Shown one piece after another: positions 46,798 to 58,041 of a stretch of DNA of 64,000 bases. The position numbers were made by a program, and so were the translations under genes. The notes below the pieces were generated by a model. The model had not been told where the DNA came from, searched no databases, and worked only from the letters and a program-made list of their open reading frames with translations. How positions within the stretch are numbered: position 1 is the first letter of the stretch; the number at the start of each line of letters is the position of its first letter. The stretch is from Cervus elaphus (Eukaryota; Chordata; Mammalia; Artiodactyla; Cervidae). The stretch is from contig NC_057823.1 of the NCBI RefSeq assembly GCF_910594005.1, positions 60,200,015 through 60,264,014 on the forward strand, in the 5' to 3' direction.

Positions 46798-47159
46798 ACT
46801 TTTCACTAAATAGGACTCAATCAATATGGTAGAGAGTCAGGAATAAATTTTTTTTTTTTTTTTGCTTTTCTCCAAACTCCATGCAGTTGGTATACAAAGC
46901 TGTGACATTTGATTGTTACATGCTTGTGGTTTTCAAGACAAATTTTGAGACTATTTCCCCTTATTTAGGCCTTAGCTTTAAGCCATTTTGACCATCCAGT
47001 TTACAGCAAGCAAAAGAGAAGATAATGAACTCTACTTCAACGTCTCCAGTGTGACTTCACAGTTACTGTCTCTTTTCACCTAGAAGGAAGATTGTGAGAT
47101 GAAATCTCAGGCTGATTCTTTTATTTTTCTGATCTTGTCTTGAGTCTACATTTGGTTGG

Positions 47160-47725
47160 CTTCTTTAGAACTATCATTCTTCTCACAGAGACAAAAAGGA
47201 CACGGCGTATCGTTCCATCTGTTTATGTCATCTTCAGTTTCTTTCATCAGCATCTTATTGTTTTTGCCTCCCTAGGTACATTTATTCGTAGGTATTTTAT
47301 TCTTTTCTGTGAAATGGTAAGTGGGATTGTTTCCTTAATTTCTCTTTCTGATCTTTTGTTGTTAGTGTATAGAAATGCAACCTAATTTTATATCCTGCAG
47401 CTTGATCAAATTCATTGATGAGCTCTAGTAGTTTTTCTGGTGGTGTCTTTAGGATCTTCTATGTATAGTATCATGTCATCTGCAAGCAGTGATAATTTTA
47501 TTTTTTTGTTTTTAATTTGGATTCCTTTTATTTTTTTCTCTGATTGCTATAGCTAGGACTTCCAAAACTATGTTGAATAAAATTGGCAAGAGTGGACATC
47601 CTAGATTCGTTCCTGATCTTAGAGGAAATGTTTTCAGCTTTTCACCATTGAGAACAATGTTACCTGTGGGTTTGTCATATATGGCCTTTATTATGTTGGA
47701 CTTACTGACTTGCTTCTAACAGTTT
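47160..47725 (-). mobile_element. L1 ORF2 reverse-transcriptase fragment
   Basis: Reverse-strand L1 RT region including the catalytic Asp-Asp area (ATGTCATCTGCAAGCAGTGA near 47473) and TTGGCAAGAGTGGACATCCT. Decayed. Confidence 0.82.
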
Positions 47726-49559
47726 CCTTTAATATAATTAAGAAGAGGCAGGAGTCATGCTATATTTCCAAAATCTACCACAGAAGCACATCAACCAAAC
47801 ATGCTCAATAAACACTTGTTGAATGACTAACTGAATGTCCATTCCCAATTATGAACTTAATCTCCACAAAAATTCACTCAAAAAACACACCCCAAATTAA
47901 TTTAGAAACAGTGGCATTTGTTTCCTTTTCATTTCTTCTCATGAATTATTTATTAACAAATGCTTGCTGGAATAGCTTATTAGTTAAGTTTTTAAAGGTG
48001 AAGAAATACAAATCAGAAGAAAGGACTCAAATTCTGGCCATATTATATATATTTAAGTGACTTTGGCAATTAATTCATTGCTTTCAGCTTCAGACTTCCT
48101 TGTTTATAAAATGGGATTAAAGTTCCTTATCATCAGGGGTTTTACGAGAATGAAGTGGATACCATATGCAAAGTGTAGGGCCTGGCACTGATTGGTAGTT
48201 CCTAATAATATTATCAAGTGTGTAGGATTTTGTGTTAGGATCCAAACATGAACAAGAAAAAGTCCTTCAAGATGTTTACAAATTAGTCCTGGGAAAGAAG
48301 AATATGTTTTATATTTATGCAGGTCATCAGTTCAGGAGATGACTGCCATTTTGAAGATAGTTTGTTACAGAGATAGAGCCCCAGAAAAGGGGCCTGCCAC
48401 ACCACAGGGCAGTAGGGAGCATGGGAAACACTGGCTTCGTCAGGAAGGTGTGGTAGGGAGTGGGCAGGAGCCTTTACTCTGGTTTCTGTGGGAAGGGATG
48501 GGGAGACAGGGTAAGCAGGTTTAGGATAGGATAGTTTGAATCATTTCAGTGCACTCTGTCTGGGGTGTAGGCACTGTCCCTAGCTGTTTGGTACCTGCCT
48601 GGGCCTCAGGGGGTGATTGAGGCAGGCAGACAGTGGCCCAGTGTCAGGGCAACCCGAGGAGGTGATTGGCAGTGTGGGCTGTAGATTGGCTGGTTTGCTT
48701 AGGAAAGTACATTCCCAGGTGAGTCATTTGCTATCTAGGAATTAATTAGCCCTGGGAAGGGTAGTCCCTCCAAGATCAGCAAGGCCCCAGGATGTCAAAG
48801 AATCAGAAATATGGACTAAAAAGACACGAATGATACATGGACTCAGGACACAGGAAGCGTGGGAGTAGCCAAGCCTGAATCTCTTTCCAGGTCTGACTGT
48901 ACCCCTAACCCTCCTTTTCTCTCTCAGTGCACCCCGTTAGCTTCATCATAGCACCTATGAGGAGTTCTTTATTTGTTTACATGTTTATTGTCTGTTTATC
49001 CCATTACATTGTCAGCTCCATGAAAGCAGGAAATTAGCTTGGCCTTGTTAACTGCTCCAGTCTCGGTTCCTGAGAGTGCTGGGCACAGAGACGATGCTTA
49101 ATAACTATCTGTTGAATAAAAAAATGAAAACTGTTGTGTTTGATGGTTTTGTATGTGTGTCTGTTCACATGCACATGTTACTGTTCATGTAAGCATGAGA
49201 ACGTTTGCATTTGTGAGAGAGTGTGTGAGTGTGTTGCATGGAGGAGGTTCCAGTCTTTAGTCTAAGCCATCTATGTTCACGACTAGGTTTTGGTGAAGAC
49301 AATGTCTGGTCTACTGCTAGATGGGCTCACCAGAAATCTATTAGCATAGAGGCCTGAGGCGCTTCCTGGGACAGAGCTCACCTCCAGGACCAGTAGACCA
49401 GTTGGAAACAGTGCCACACACTTCAGAGGTGGAAAGGGAGAAGCATCTGTGTGTTTCTCCTGGATTAATCTAGCCTGTTGTGAACTTGTAACTTGGCACT
49501 TATGAGAGAGAGGTTGTTTCCAAACTGAAAGATCTGTTTTTACCAAAAGCTCTAGCTCT
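47726..49559. other. SCGB3A2 distal upstream region, mostly unique
   Basis: 48540-48870 carries several CCAAT-type boxes on the minus strand (GTGATTGG, TAGATTGG) and an AP-1 site GTGAGTCAT (48719 on). It could be an enhancer, but motif content alone is weak evidence. No exon found. Confidence 0.35.
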
Positions 49560-50145
49560 ATTATATTTTAGTATATGCTGTGTTAGGCAGAGTCCAACCA
49601 AAAAATCAAAACCGTATCCAGTGACCAAACAGGAAAAATTTAACTTGAAGGATAATTTACAAGGTGCTAGAAAGGCAGTTGAAGCAACCAGGGGAAAGAT
49701 GAGTCAACCCAGAGTTTAGAAGTTGCAGGAAGCTTCTACCACTTCGTGGCCAGGAAGGACAGGGAGAGCAAGTGTGGCCCAGGCGGGGGCTGCGCCATAG
49801 AAGCTGGGACAGTGGTGGGGCTCCCTGGCTTGTGTTGGACCACAGGTGAAAGGGCGTTTCTGGAAGGAGCCATAGAGACGTTGAGTCACTGCCTGAGATG
49901 TCTCCTGAAGCAGAGAGAGGGAGAAGCATCCTGTTTTCTCCCTTTGTCTCCCCTCCAATCTTGTCCCAGGGCCTCCTGTTTGCCCTCCCTAACCAAAATG
50001 CCATTGGCCAGGAATTCTGGAAACCACAGTTTGCAAAACTGAGTTTCCCATTGTGCAGGGCGGAGAGTGTGGATGTGCAGAGAGGCTTTGAGAGCAAAAT
50101 GGAAACAACCAGCAGAGATAAGGGGAGTACTGGTTCCATATTCTG
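49560..50145. repeat. Unclassified G+C-richer block, possible ancient repeat
   Basis: This differs from its A+T-rich surroundings and resembles old mammalian LTR or LINE text (CAAAAAATCAAAACCGTATC start-like block). It holds open frames on both strands, which is expected of G+C-rich repeat DNA and is not evidence of a gene. Confidence 0.3.
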
Positions 50146-51619
50146 TCAAAATGTCATTAACATAAAAATAAAGGATGACTTTGACTTGCTACCACTTCAC
50201 CACATACAGCCTTGGCCCTGTGAGAGTTCTGTCTTGGGATAATTCCCCAGGAATAGATGAAGCCTTCTCATGCAGAGAGAGCAGTAGAAGGGGCAGGATT
50301 GAGTATGTGTGGCAGTAATACATGATCTCCTCCGTGTAGTTTATAAGTAGCAGAAAAATAAAGAAATGGCAGTTGTAACTCAGCAATGTATGGAAATGAA
50401 CAGCAGGTGACATTTATTAGGTGTTAACCTTGGGTTGGTACAGTTACATCCTGGGTCTACATAATTATATTAAATCCTCAAAATAGTACCACACACTCAA
50501 GTGGGGCCCCAACTCCTGGCCTTGCATCTAAAGTGGACTATGCTTTGATGTGTCTTCCTCAGAAGGTTCTGAGTACCCCTTCAGTGGTGGGGGTGGCTGA
50601 AGCCAGCAACGTCATTTGGTTAGGGAGCCCTGAGCTGGGACTGGGACCCACCTGGACTCTGATCTCTATTTCTCCCTTTCAAGGTTCATTCTTTCTCTTT
50701 CTTGCCCTAGAGGCCAAGGAGCTCTAGGGCTTGGGCTTACAGATAGAATCCTCCTGGGGCCCCTTAGCTGAGTCCTGTTTGCAGGAGGGCAGCCTTGTAA
50801 GCAGATTGTTCCCCTGGCCAGCAAGTATTTCATTTGCATAATTGCAAGGGACTGGACTGCCAAAAGGCTTCTGACATGCATGTTTTGGTGACCCAAGTTA
50901 TTTATATGTATGGGATCTTGTAAAAAAATTTTTTTCCCCTCAGTGTCATACCCCTTTGGGACTGTCTTGCTGTTAGCTGTTAAATGTCCTATTTCAGATG
51001 AGGAGAACAACACCATGGAGTCACTATTGAATCCCAGGTCTTTAAAAAGGCATTTTTACTTTAGGTCCTGAACTAAATTAGAACATAGAGAAGGCGTGAC
51101 CCTAGGTGTTCCCCCCAGATAGGTGGGAGGCACTAGAAGTGGTAAAATATCTGCCATGGTAGATATGTGACAAGGTTGGTGTGGGTAGAGGTAAATTCCA
51201 GAGAAACATGGTTACTAAATGCCATTAAGCTGAGTCTATATTATTTCAGGGCTGAAGAGACCTCAGAATTGTCAACATGGGCGTTCATCAGGTAATGTGT
51301 TTCTCTGAACTTTAAATGAATAGAAAACTGGAGGAAAACAACAGAGCCTTAATCCTTTCAATCCTGATACAAAACCTTCTTTTCAGAGTTCTTCCAGGGA
51401 AAGGACTCAGAGCGTTTTGCTTACCACCACCCCCTACGCCGCTCCGGGTCTCGTGTAAGAGCTTGTGGTGTGAGAGAGCCTTGAGGGTGCTTTAAGTTAG
51501 GGCTTTGTTTCTCATGGGAACATGAGGGAAAGTAGAAAAAACCTTCAATTTGTTTAGAGAGGAAACATGACCTTCACGCTGTTCTTCCCAGGGGCGAGTC
51601 AAGTGGTCGTGACTGAAAT
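50146..51619. other. SCGB3A2 proximal upstream region
   Basis: Little interspersed repeat; possible MIR at 50400-50500. No exon recognised. Confidence 0.35.
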
Positions 51620-51639
51620 CCAAGTCCTTGGCATATAAA
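51620..51639 (+). promoter_or_regulatory. SCGB3A2: SCGB3A2 core promoter: head-to-head CAAG half-sites and TATA box
   Basis: TATAAA at 51634-51639 is preceded, two bases away, by the inverted repeat CCAAGTCCTTGG (51620-51631), two opposed CAAG cores of the kind bound by NKX2-1. SCGB3A2 transcription in airway epithelium is known to depend on NKX2-1. Additional CTTG and CAAG cores lie at 51669 and 51679. Start of transcription (about 51665) and factor binding are inferred. Confidence 0.55.
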
Positions 51640-51761
51640 TATGTGTGTGTGCAGAAGTCACTGCCGCACTTGGGTCAGCAAGGGGGACCACTGGCTCAGT
51701 GAGCTCCTTAGGTTTCCCAGTTTAATTTTAAACTCCAGGTAAATATCACAGGTAACCCACC

Positions 51762-54700
51762 ATGAAGCTGGTCACTGTGTTCCTGCTGGTGACCATCGGC
51801 ATTTGCAGTTACTCTGGTAAGTAGCCTGGAACACACGATCTCTCTCTTTCTTGATAACAGGAACACAACTAGTGAGCCGAGGCTCCTGGTGGCATATGGG
51901 GAAGGGAGTTTTAGAGCCACAGGTATTGGTAAGGTCAGAAGGGACATCAGATGCCTCCTGCTCCCAGCTCCAAGCTCTAATCCAACACAAGTTATCCCTG
52001 GTGTATCCTACAAAGAAATTAATCAGCTCGCATTGAGGGTCAACAAATGCATTTCATTACTGAACTTTGGCCACCATTGATTTTCCTCAATTTTGAATTA
52101 AGATTTGATTCTTTGTGTTTCTGAAATTATATGGAGTCATCCTTGCTCTCATCTCTAATTAGATTGCTGTGCTGCTTCTCTTGAGACATAGCTACTTTTA
52201 TATGTTTATACAATCAACAGGCATTTGTTGAATGGCTATAATCTGTTGGGCACTGGGTAGGCTTTGGGAGATTCAGACCTGAATCAGACATGCATATTTC
52301 TATTAAGGTTCTTATACTCTGGCAGAGGAGTGAAGACTTCTACAGAAGTCACTATTGTACTGGTCTACTGTGATACACAATGAAAGTACAGATAGAGCTC
52401 TGTGGAAGGGGTGAGGGGTGAACAGTTCCATTTCTAGGTAAGGTGTAGAAGCTGGCTTCTTGGAGGAGGATGGCAACCAATCCTTTTTTTTTGGAGGGAG
52501 CCTTTAGCTACAGGAAGATACATTTGGGTGTATCTGCAGAATACATCATAACGGCTGCCGCTCATTTGGAGAACAGAAAGCTTTGAGGATCTCCCCTCTG
52601 AAATATATAGGTAAATACAGGGAAGACACTCACCAAAGTGCTGAAAGTAAGAAGTAGGGAGGTTAATCATAAGAAACTGTGTGATACCCATGCTACAGTG
52701 GTGACTTTGACTTGTGAATTTTTGAACTAATTTGTAACTTGACCTATTTGGGCTATTTTGTCATTCTTTAATGTCTAGGGGTAACTGAGGAGAGGTGGCA
52801 GCAGAAAGATGGGTGGGAAGCATATAAATATCCCCTTTCTGGAGGAGAACTTTGGGTGGGAAAATAGGCAGTAGAAAGTGAAGGGAAAATAGGTGTACAA
52901 GTTCCATTTTTTTTTTTTTTATTTGAATAAGAAAACAGAAAGGATTGCAAAGGAGGATGAAGTGTTGGCCAGCAGTACGGGGGGGGGGGGGGTGGTGGGA
53001 ATGCCAGCAGGAAGATGTGTGTCTCATATATGTGCTTCTACATCTGTGTATTTACATACATGCACATGTATTTTGTAAAAATATGTATAGTATGCATTCC
53101 CCCCATTCTCTAACATCTTCTATGTGAAAGTTATCTTGCTGAAGATATAAAATGCAGTTGTTCCATGGAAGAGCCATGGTAGCTCCCCATTACCCTTGGG
53201 GGAAAAAAATCTCAGACTCATTCATATGACATTCAAGTCTGAAAATCTGACCTCACCCAGGTTGCAGCCTCACCTGCTTAGCACATCCAAGTGGAATTCT
53301 GAAGACTCACCATCCTGTGTATGGTCTTTAATCTTATTATCTTGGTGTCTTGGTCAATTATTTTCCTCTTTCAAACGCTGCTCCCCTTCTTTACCTGTCA
53401 TCCCAATATTTGACTCAAGACACAATTATGGCAACATCTATTCTGGAAAAATTCCTGTAACACTCTCTTACATTAGAATGAATCATCACTTCTTTTGTGT
53501 TTCCATAGAACTTTGTCCCTAATCTTAGCATAGTACATACTGCAGTGTGGCATACACAGATCTCTACTGTCCATCAGATTGCATGGGTTCTCTAAGTCAG
53601 ATATCTTATTTCATTCATCTGTGTATCTGCACCAACTGACTTAGAGTCCCTACTCAGTTATGTTTGTAGCACTGAGTTGAGTTGGTTGGGAGCAATTTCC
53701 TGGGCTCCGGTTAGGTCCATTCATATGTTCAAGTGGAAGGTCATTATAGCATCTTGCATTGGTTTCAAACTCATGGGCTGTGGAGACAGCCACATGCAAA
53801 GTATACCCCTGTCCAGTCAATCACTGCTATCTACTGAGTTCATACTGTATACCAGAGTCTGTTCTAGGCATGGGGTACAGTAGTGAATAAAACTCAATCC
53901 TTATTCTCGAGGAGCATACATTCTAGTGAGAGGATGAAGATAAAATAAATAAATAAATAAAGATTTAATATTTTAGGTAGTGGTAAGAAAAATAAAGAAG
54001 GAGGGTGACTGGTGATGCCATTTTAGATACATCTCTGAGAATGTAACATTTGAGGAGAGACCAAATAAGTGAAGAAGAAAGACATGTAACTATCTGGTGA
54101 AGGAAGGTTCTAGAGAGATAGAACAGTAGGTGCAGAGGTCCCGAAGCAGACGTTTTTTGGGAAATCAGGATGCTAGGGCTGGAATGGAGCCACCGATAGA
54201 GTGGAGGGTGGTCAGGTCTCACTTGGGATCTCTTCTGCTCTGCAGCCGCCGCCTTCCTCATCAACAGCTTGCCACATCCCGTGAACGGGGACTTGCCTTT
54301 GCCTCTGGATGCTCTCCCACTCCTGTACCCACTTAAGCTTCTTCTGAAAACTCTGGGCATTTCCGTTGAGCACCTTATGGAAGGGCTGAAGAATTGTGTC
54401 AATGAACTGACACCAGAGGCTTCCGAGTCCGTGAAGAAACTGCTGGTAACTACAGCTCTGGGGGCTAACTTGGTCAAAGGGCAGGGTTTACTCACCCTGA
54501 GTGCCCTCCCTCTCCACGCGACTCCCACCTGACCTGTTCTCATTTGTGAACCTGTGTTTCCCCCTCGTGGACTGTACCCACACACATTCAGCATGTCCTG
54601 GAATCTCAGGGCAAGTGCAGTATCCACATTCCTAGAAGGAATTTTTGAATGAGAAAGACTTGTGTTCTGGTTGTAAAATGTGTGCTGCTTCCCAGCTCTG

Positions 54701-54859
54701 TGATTCTGGGTGGGACTCAGTCACTCTTGAGCTTTTGTTTCCTTGTCAGGATAATGGTGGTGAAATAGGACATTGACTACTTGCTAATGACATGTAAACT
54801 GCTCTTATTTTTAATATTGTCCTTTTGACTTTCAGGAGGCGCTCTCATATTTGGTGTGA
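51762..54859 (+). CDS. SCGB3A2: Secretoglobin family 3A member 2 (complete, three exons)
   Basis: SCGB3A2 (UGRP1) is a small secreted airway protein of the secretoglobin family, made mainly by club cells and forming disulfide-linked dimers. CDS = 51762-51816, 54246-54445 and 54836-54859: 279 nt, 92 residues plus stop, within a residue of the human protein. Residues 1-18 (MKLVTVFLLVTIGICSYS) are the signal peptide. The mature part has the Pro-rich N-terminal segment (28-47), the helical stretch LKLLLKTLGISVEHLMEGLK (48-67), the conserved Cys 69 of CVNEL for dimerisation, and PEASESVKKLL-EALSYLV at the end. Splice sites are canonical: donors GTAAGT and GTAACT, acceptors CTCTGCAG and TTTTGACTTTCAG. 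Intron phases are 1 and 0, as in secretoglobins. The ATG has a CCACCATGA context. I see no truncation or frameshift. It is identified from family knowledge, not a search. Confidence 0.95.
51817..54245 (+). other. SCGB3A2: SCGB3A2 intron 1
   Basis: Holds a T14 run (52907-52920), a G14 run (52979-52992) and old repeat-like text (52200-52330; 53790-54150, e.g. CATACATTCTAGTGAGAGGA) with an (AAAT)n run at 53944-53961. No alternative exon recognised. Confidence 0.75.
52979..52992 (+). repeat. G14 homopolymer in intron 1
   Basis: Fourteen consecutive G followed by GTGGTGGG. Confidence 0.95.
54446..54835 (+). other. SCGB3A2: SCGB3A2 intron 2
   Basis: Short intron with GT...AG ends. The exon 2 frame stays open for some codons into it (to 54532), so retention would give an altered C-terminus. 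Confidence 0.85.
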
Positions 54860-54969
54860 TGGCAGAAAAAGCAAGAGTGGGGGAGGGAGGGAGGGAGATG
54901 ATGCTCCCCTCTCCCTCCCCCTGCAGAAACTCTTTCCATCCTAAAATGTAGCAGCCCCCCAAAACAACG

Positions 54970-54975
54970 AATAAA
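54970..54975 (+). terminator. SCGB3A2: SCGB3A2 polyadenylation signal
   Basis: AATAAA 111 bp after the stop codon, followed by GCATTGAAAAG and a T/G-rich stretch, a normal 3' end. Cleavage is expected near 54990. Confidence 0.85.
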
Positions 54976-55492
54976 GCATTGAAAAGACTTCAGTTTGTCC
55001 TGTTTTTGTTTGGGGAACTCTATTCAGAAGGGCCTAGTCAGATAGTTTTGTCCTTGGGTTATAAACTCTAGACAGTCTGTTGTTATAAAGACAACACACA
55101 TTTCCTTTTCTTTTCTTTTTTTAAGAGGTCACTTTGTTTATTTTTGCACATTTATTTCAATATTCTTCACCTTTATTTTTTATTTTTTAAATTAATTTTA
55201 TTGGAGTATAGTTGCTTTACAATATTATGTTAGTTGCTGTACAGGAGAAACTAGCTTAACATTGTAAAGACAAGTCGAATTTTCAGTAAGGTGTAATCAT
55301 TCTTTCCCTCTCCTGTTTCTTATTATCTGATGATTTTCCAGACTCCTCATGTTCTTATTCCCCTACTTCTAAAGAAATTTTAAAAGATTTTTGTTGAAGT
55401 ATAGTTGATGCACAATATTATAGATTACAAGTATACGATATAGTAATTCACAATTTTTAAAGATTGCCCTCTATTTGTAGTTATTTGTAAGG

Positions 55493-57088
55493 GTGTATAT
55501 TAAGAAGAGGTGGCAAGAATACACAGAAGAACTGTACAAAAAAGATCTTCACGAGCCAGATAATCACAATGGTGTGATCACTTACCTAGAGCCAGCCATC
55601 CTGGAATGTGAAGTCAAGTGGGCCTTAGAAAACATCACTACGAACAAAGCTAGTGGATGTGACGGAATTCCAGTTGAGCTATTTCAAATCCTAAAAGATG
55701 ATGCTGTGAAAGTGCTGCACTCAATATGCCAGCAAATTTGGAAAACTCAGCAGTGGCCACAGGACTGGAAACGGTCAGTTTTCATTCCAATCCCTAAGAG
55801 AGGCAATCCCAAAGAATGCTCAAACTACCACACAATTGCACTCATCTCACACGCTAATAAAGTAATGCTCAAAATTCTCCAAGCCAGGCTTCAGCAATAC
55901 GTGAACCAAGAACTTCCAGATGGTCAAGCTGGTTTCAGAAAAGGCAGAGGAATCAGGGATCAAATTGCCAATATCTGCTGGATCATTGAAAAAGCAAGAG
56001 AATTCCAGAAAAACATCTATTTCTGCTTTATTGACTATGCCAAAGCCTTTGACTGTGTGGATCACAATAAACTGTGGAAAATTCTGAAGGAGATGGGAAT
56101 ACCAGGCCACCTGACCTGCCTCTTGAGAAACCTGTATGCCAGTCAGGAAGCAACAATTAGAACTGGACATGGAACAGACTGGTTCCAAATAGGAAAAGGA
56201 GTATGTCAAGGCTGTATATTGTCACTCTGTGTATTTAACTTATATGCAGAGTACATCATGAGAAACGCTGGGCAGGAAGAAGCACAAGCTGGAATCAAGA
56301 TTGCCAGGAGAAATATCAGTCACCTCAGATATGCAGATGACACCACCCTTATGGCAGAGAGTGAAGACGAACTAAAAAGCCTCTTGATGAAAGTGAAAGA
56401 GGAGAGTGAAAAAGTTGGCTTAAAGCTCAACATTCAGAAAACTAAGATTGTGGCATCTGGTCCCATCACTTCATGGGGAATAGATGGGGAAACAGTGGAA
56501 ACAGTGTCAGACTTTATTTTTTGGGGCTCCAAAATAACTGCAGATGGTGATTGCAGCCATGAAATTAAAAGACACTTACTCCTTGGAAGGAAAGTTATGA
56601 CCAACCTAGATAGCATATTAAAAAGCAGAGACATTACTTTGCCAACAAAGGTCCATCTAGTCAAGGCTATGGTTTTTCCAGTGGTCATGTATGGATGGGG
56701 GAGTTGGACTGTGAAGAAAGCTGAGTGCCGAAAAATTGATGCTTTTGAACTGTGGTGTTGGAGAAGACTCTTGAGAGTCCCTTGGACTGCAGGAAGATCC
56801 AACCAGTCCATCCTAAAGGAGATCAGTCCTGGGTGTCCATTGGAAGGACTGATGCTGAAGCTGAAACTCCAATACTTTGGCCACCTCATGCGAAGAGTTG
56901 ACTCATTGGAAAAGACCCTGATGCTGGGAGGGATTGGGGACAGGAGGAGAAGGGGACGACAGAGGATGAGATGGCTGGATGGCATCACTGACTCAATGGA
57001 CATGAGTTTGAGTAAACTCTGGGTGTTGGTGATGGACAGGGAGGCCTGGCGTGCTGCGATTCATGGGGTTGCAAAGAGTCAGACATGA
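55493..57088 (+). CDS. BovB reverse transcriptase, open but 5'-truncated (531 codons)
   Basis: This is the C-terminal part of the BovB polyprotein, which in a full element carries an apurinic-type endonuclease then reverse transcriptase for target-primed integration. Only the RT and C-terminal region are present. Visible motifs: VFIPIPKRGN (RT motif 1-like), FIDYAKAFDCVDHNKL (motif A, first catalytic Asp, near residue 180), the LRYADDTTLMAE motif with YADD at residues 280-283, then the GDCSHEIKR and CWRRLLRVPWT blocks and the RRGRQRMRWLDGITDSMD tail. There are no internal stops or frameshifts. The frame opens in host L1 sequence at a GTG and has no native start codon, and no promoter is present, so autonomous activity is not expected. 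Confidence 0.9.
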   Translation: MYIKKRWQEYTEELYKKDLHEPDNHNGVITYLEPAILECEVKWALENITTNKASGCDGIPVELFQILKDDAVKVLHSICQQIWKTQQWPQDWKRSVFIPIPKRGNPKECSNYHTIALISHANKVMLKILQARLQQYVNQELPDGQAGFRKGRGIRDQIANICWIIEKAREFQKNIYFCFIDYAKAFDCVDHNKLWKILKEMGIPGHLTCLLRNLYASQEATIRTGHGTDWFQIGKGVCQGCILSLCVFNLYAEYIMRNAGQEEAQAGIKIARRNISHLRYADDTTLMAESEDELKSLLMKVKEESEKVGLKLNIQKTKIVASGPITSWGIDGETVETVSDFIFWGSKITADGDCSHEIKRHLLLGRKVMTNLDSILKSRDITLPTKVHLVKAMVFPVVMYGWGSWTVKKAECRKIDAFELWCWRRLLRVPWTAGRSNQSILKEISPGCPLEGLMLKLKLQYFGHLMRRVDSLEKTLMLGGIGDRRRRGRQRMRWLDGITDSMDMSLSKLWVLVMDREAWRAAIHGVAKSQT

Positions 57089-57119
57089 CTGAGCGACTGA
57101 ACTGACTGAACTGACTGAT
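55496..57119 (+). mobile_element. BovB LINE, 5'-truncated, longest and best-preserved copy
   Basis: A 1.6-kb BovB inserted in an L1. It starts at ATATTAAGAAGAGGTGGCAA, lacking the endonuclease half, and ends with an ACTGA-repeat tail (57095-57119). The RT frame is uninterrupted. Confidence 0.95.
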
Positions 57120-57390
57120 ACAATACACCCTTGTAGCTTATTTTATACATAGTGGTTTGTATCTCTTTATTTTATACCCCTATCTTGCCCCTCTCCACTT
57201 TCCTCTTCTCACTGGTCTGTTCTCTATATCTACATATTCTATATCTCTATATCTATATATTAGTTGGTCTCTATATCTGTGAGTCTGCTTCTTTTATGTT
57301 ATATTCACTAGTTTGCCATATTTTTTAGATTCCACATATGAGTGAATCCTACAGTGTCTGTCTTTCTTTGACTTAAGTCACGTATCATAA

Positions 57391-58041
57391 AGAAACTTTA
57401 AAACATGAAATATAATAGAAATTTCCAAGTATTGTCTGATAAGACTAAAGTGCTACAAACCTCGCTGATTGGGAGTCTGCATCACCAGAATGTGAGCTTG
57501 TATTTTCTGTAGTTAAATTAGGGCCACCCTATAGCTTCACAGAACTACCACCAAGTTAGGTTGCTATTATATCATTCTGAAATATCTTCCCTTTCCTCAA
57601 TGCTACATGTACAATGACTCCAGAATTATCTTTTCTGAGACAAAATTCTAGCTGTATATGACCACCTATAAAACAGATTTTAAGCTCCTTAGCATGGCAT
57701 ATAGGGTCTTTCATGATCTGGACTTATTTTACATGCCTAGCCTCATTAATATTCCTTTCTTCACATGTGCTCCAGCTCCAGTCATGCTGAAAAGATAACT
57801 AAATCTCTTTGTTGCTAACACATTTTATGCCTTAATGAAAAACCAAGCTTCTTCTCACCTGGAATGTCTGCCCTGGTCTGCCTCCAGACTTGGACTTGTG
57901 CAAATCTTGGGACTATTTGCCCTTCAATCCATTCCCCATGTCCCCCATGTTCTACTCTATGTTGGGGGAACTGAGGGGATGAGATGCTGACCCATGCAGG
58001 TGGTTCCCAGGTCGATCTCTCAGGTAATTATGAAAGTTGAT
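57391..58041. other. Intergenic, LINE2-like relic
   Basis: 57560-57890 (AAGCTCCTTAGCATGGCATA; TCTTTCATGATCTGGACTTA) reads like LINE2-type text. No gene seen; I did not find the expected neighbour C5orf46. Confidence 0.4.

Larger units (their letters stand above)
55150..57390 (-). mobile_element. L1 3' UTR fragments split by BovB
   Basis: Reverse-strand L1: 55190-55265 (TTTATTGGAGTATAGTTGCT), 55375-55495 (TTGTTGAAGTATAGTTGATG) and 57120-57390 (CTATATCTGTGAGTCTGCTT; GATTCCACATATGAGTGAAT). The last two are one L1 interrupted by BovB. Confidence 0.85.

Noticed and set aside
49657..50139. 160-codon minus-strand open frame
   Set aside because: It lies in a G+C-richer block where frames are open on both strands; no recognisable protein features.
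54269..54532. 87-codon plus-strand frame starting inside exon 2
   Set aside because: It is the SCGB3A2 exon 2 frame reading through the GTAACT donor into intron 2; the true exon ends at 54445.
53965..54627. 220-codon minus-strand open frame overlapping SCGB3A2 exon 2
   Set aside because: It is the antisense shadow of exon 2 and flanking repeat sequence, with no domain, splice support or start context.
55847..57003. Minus-strand frames across the BovB at 55.5-57.1 kb
   Set aside because: Reverse shadows of the reverse-transcriptase frame.
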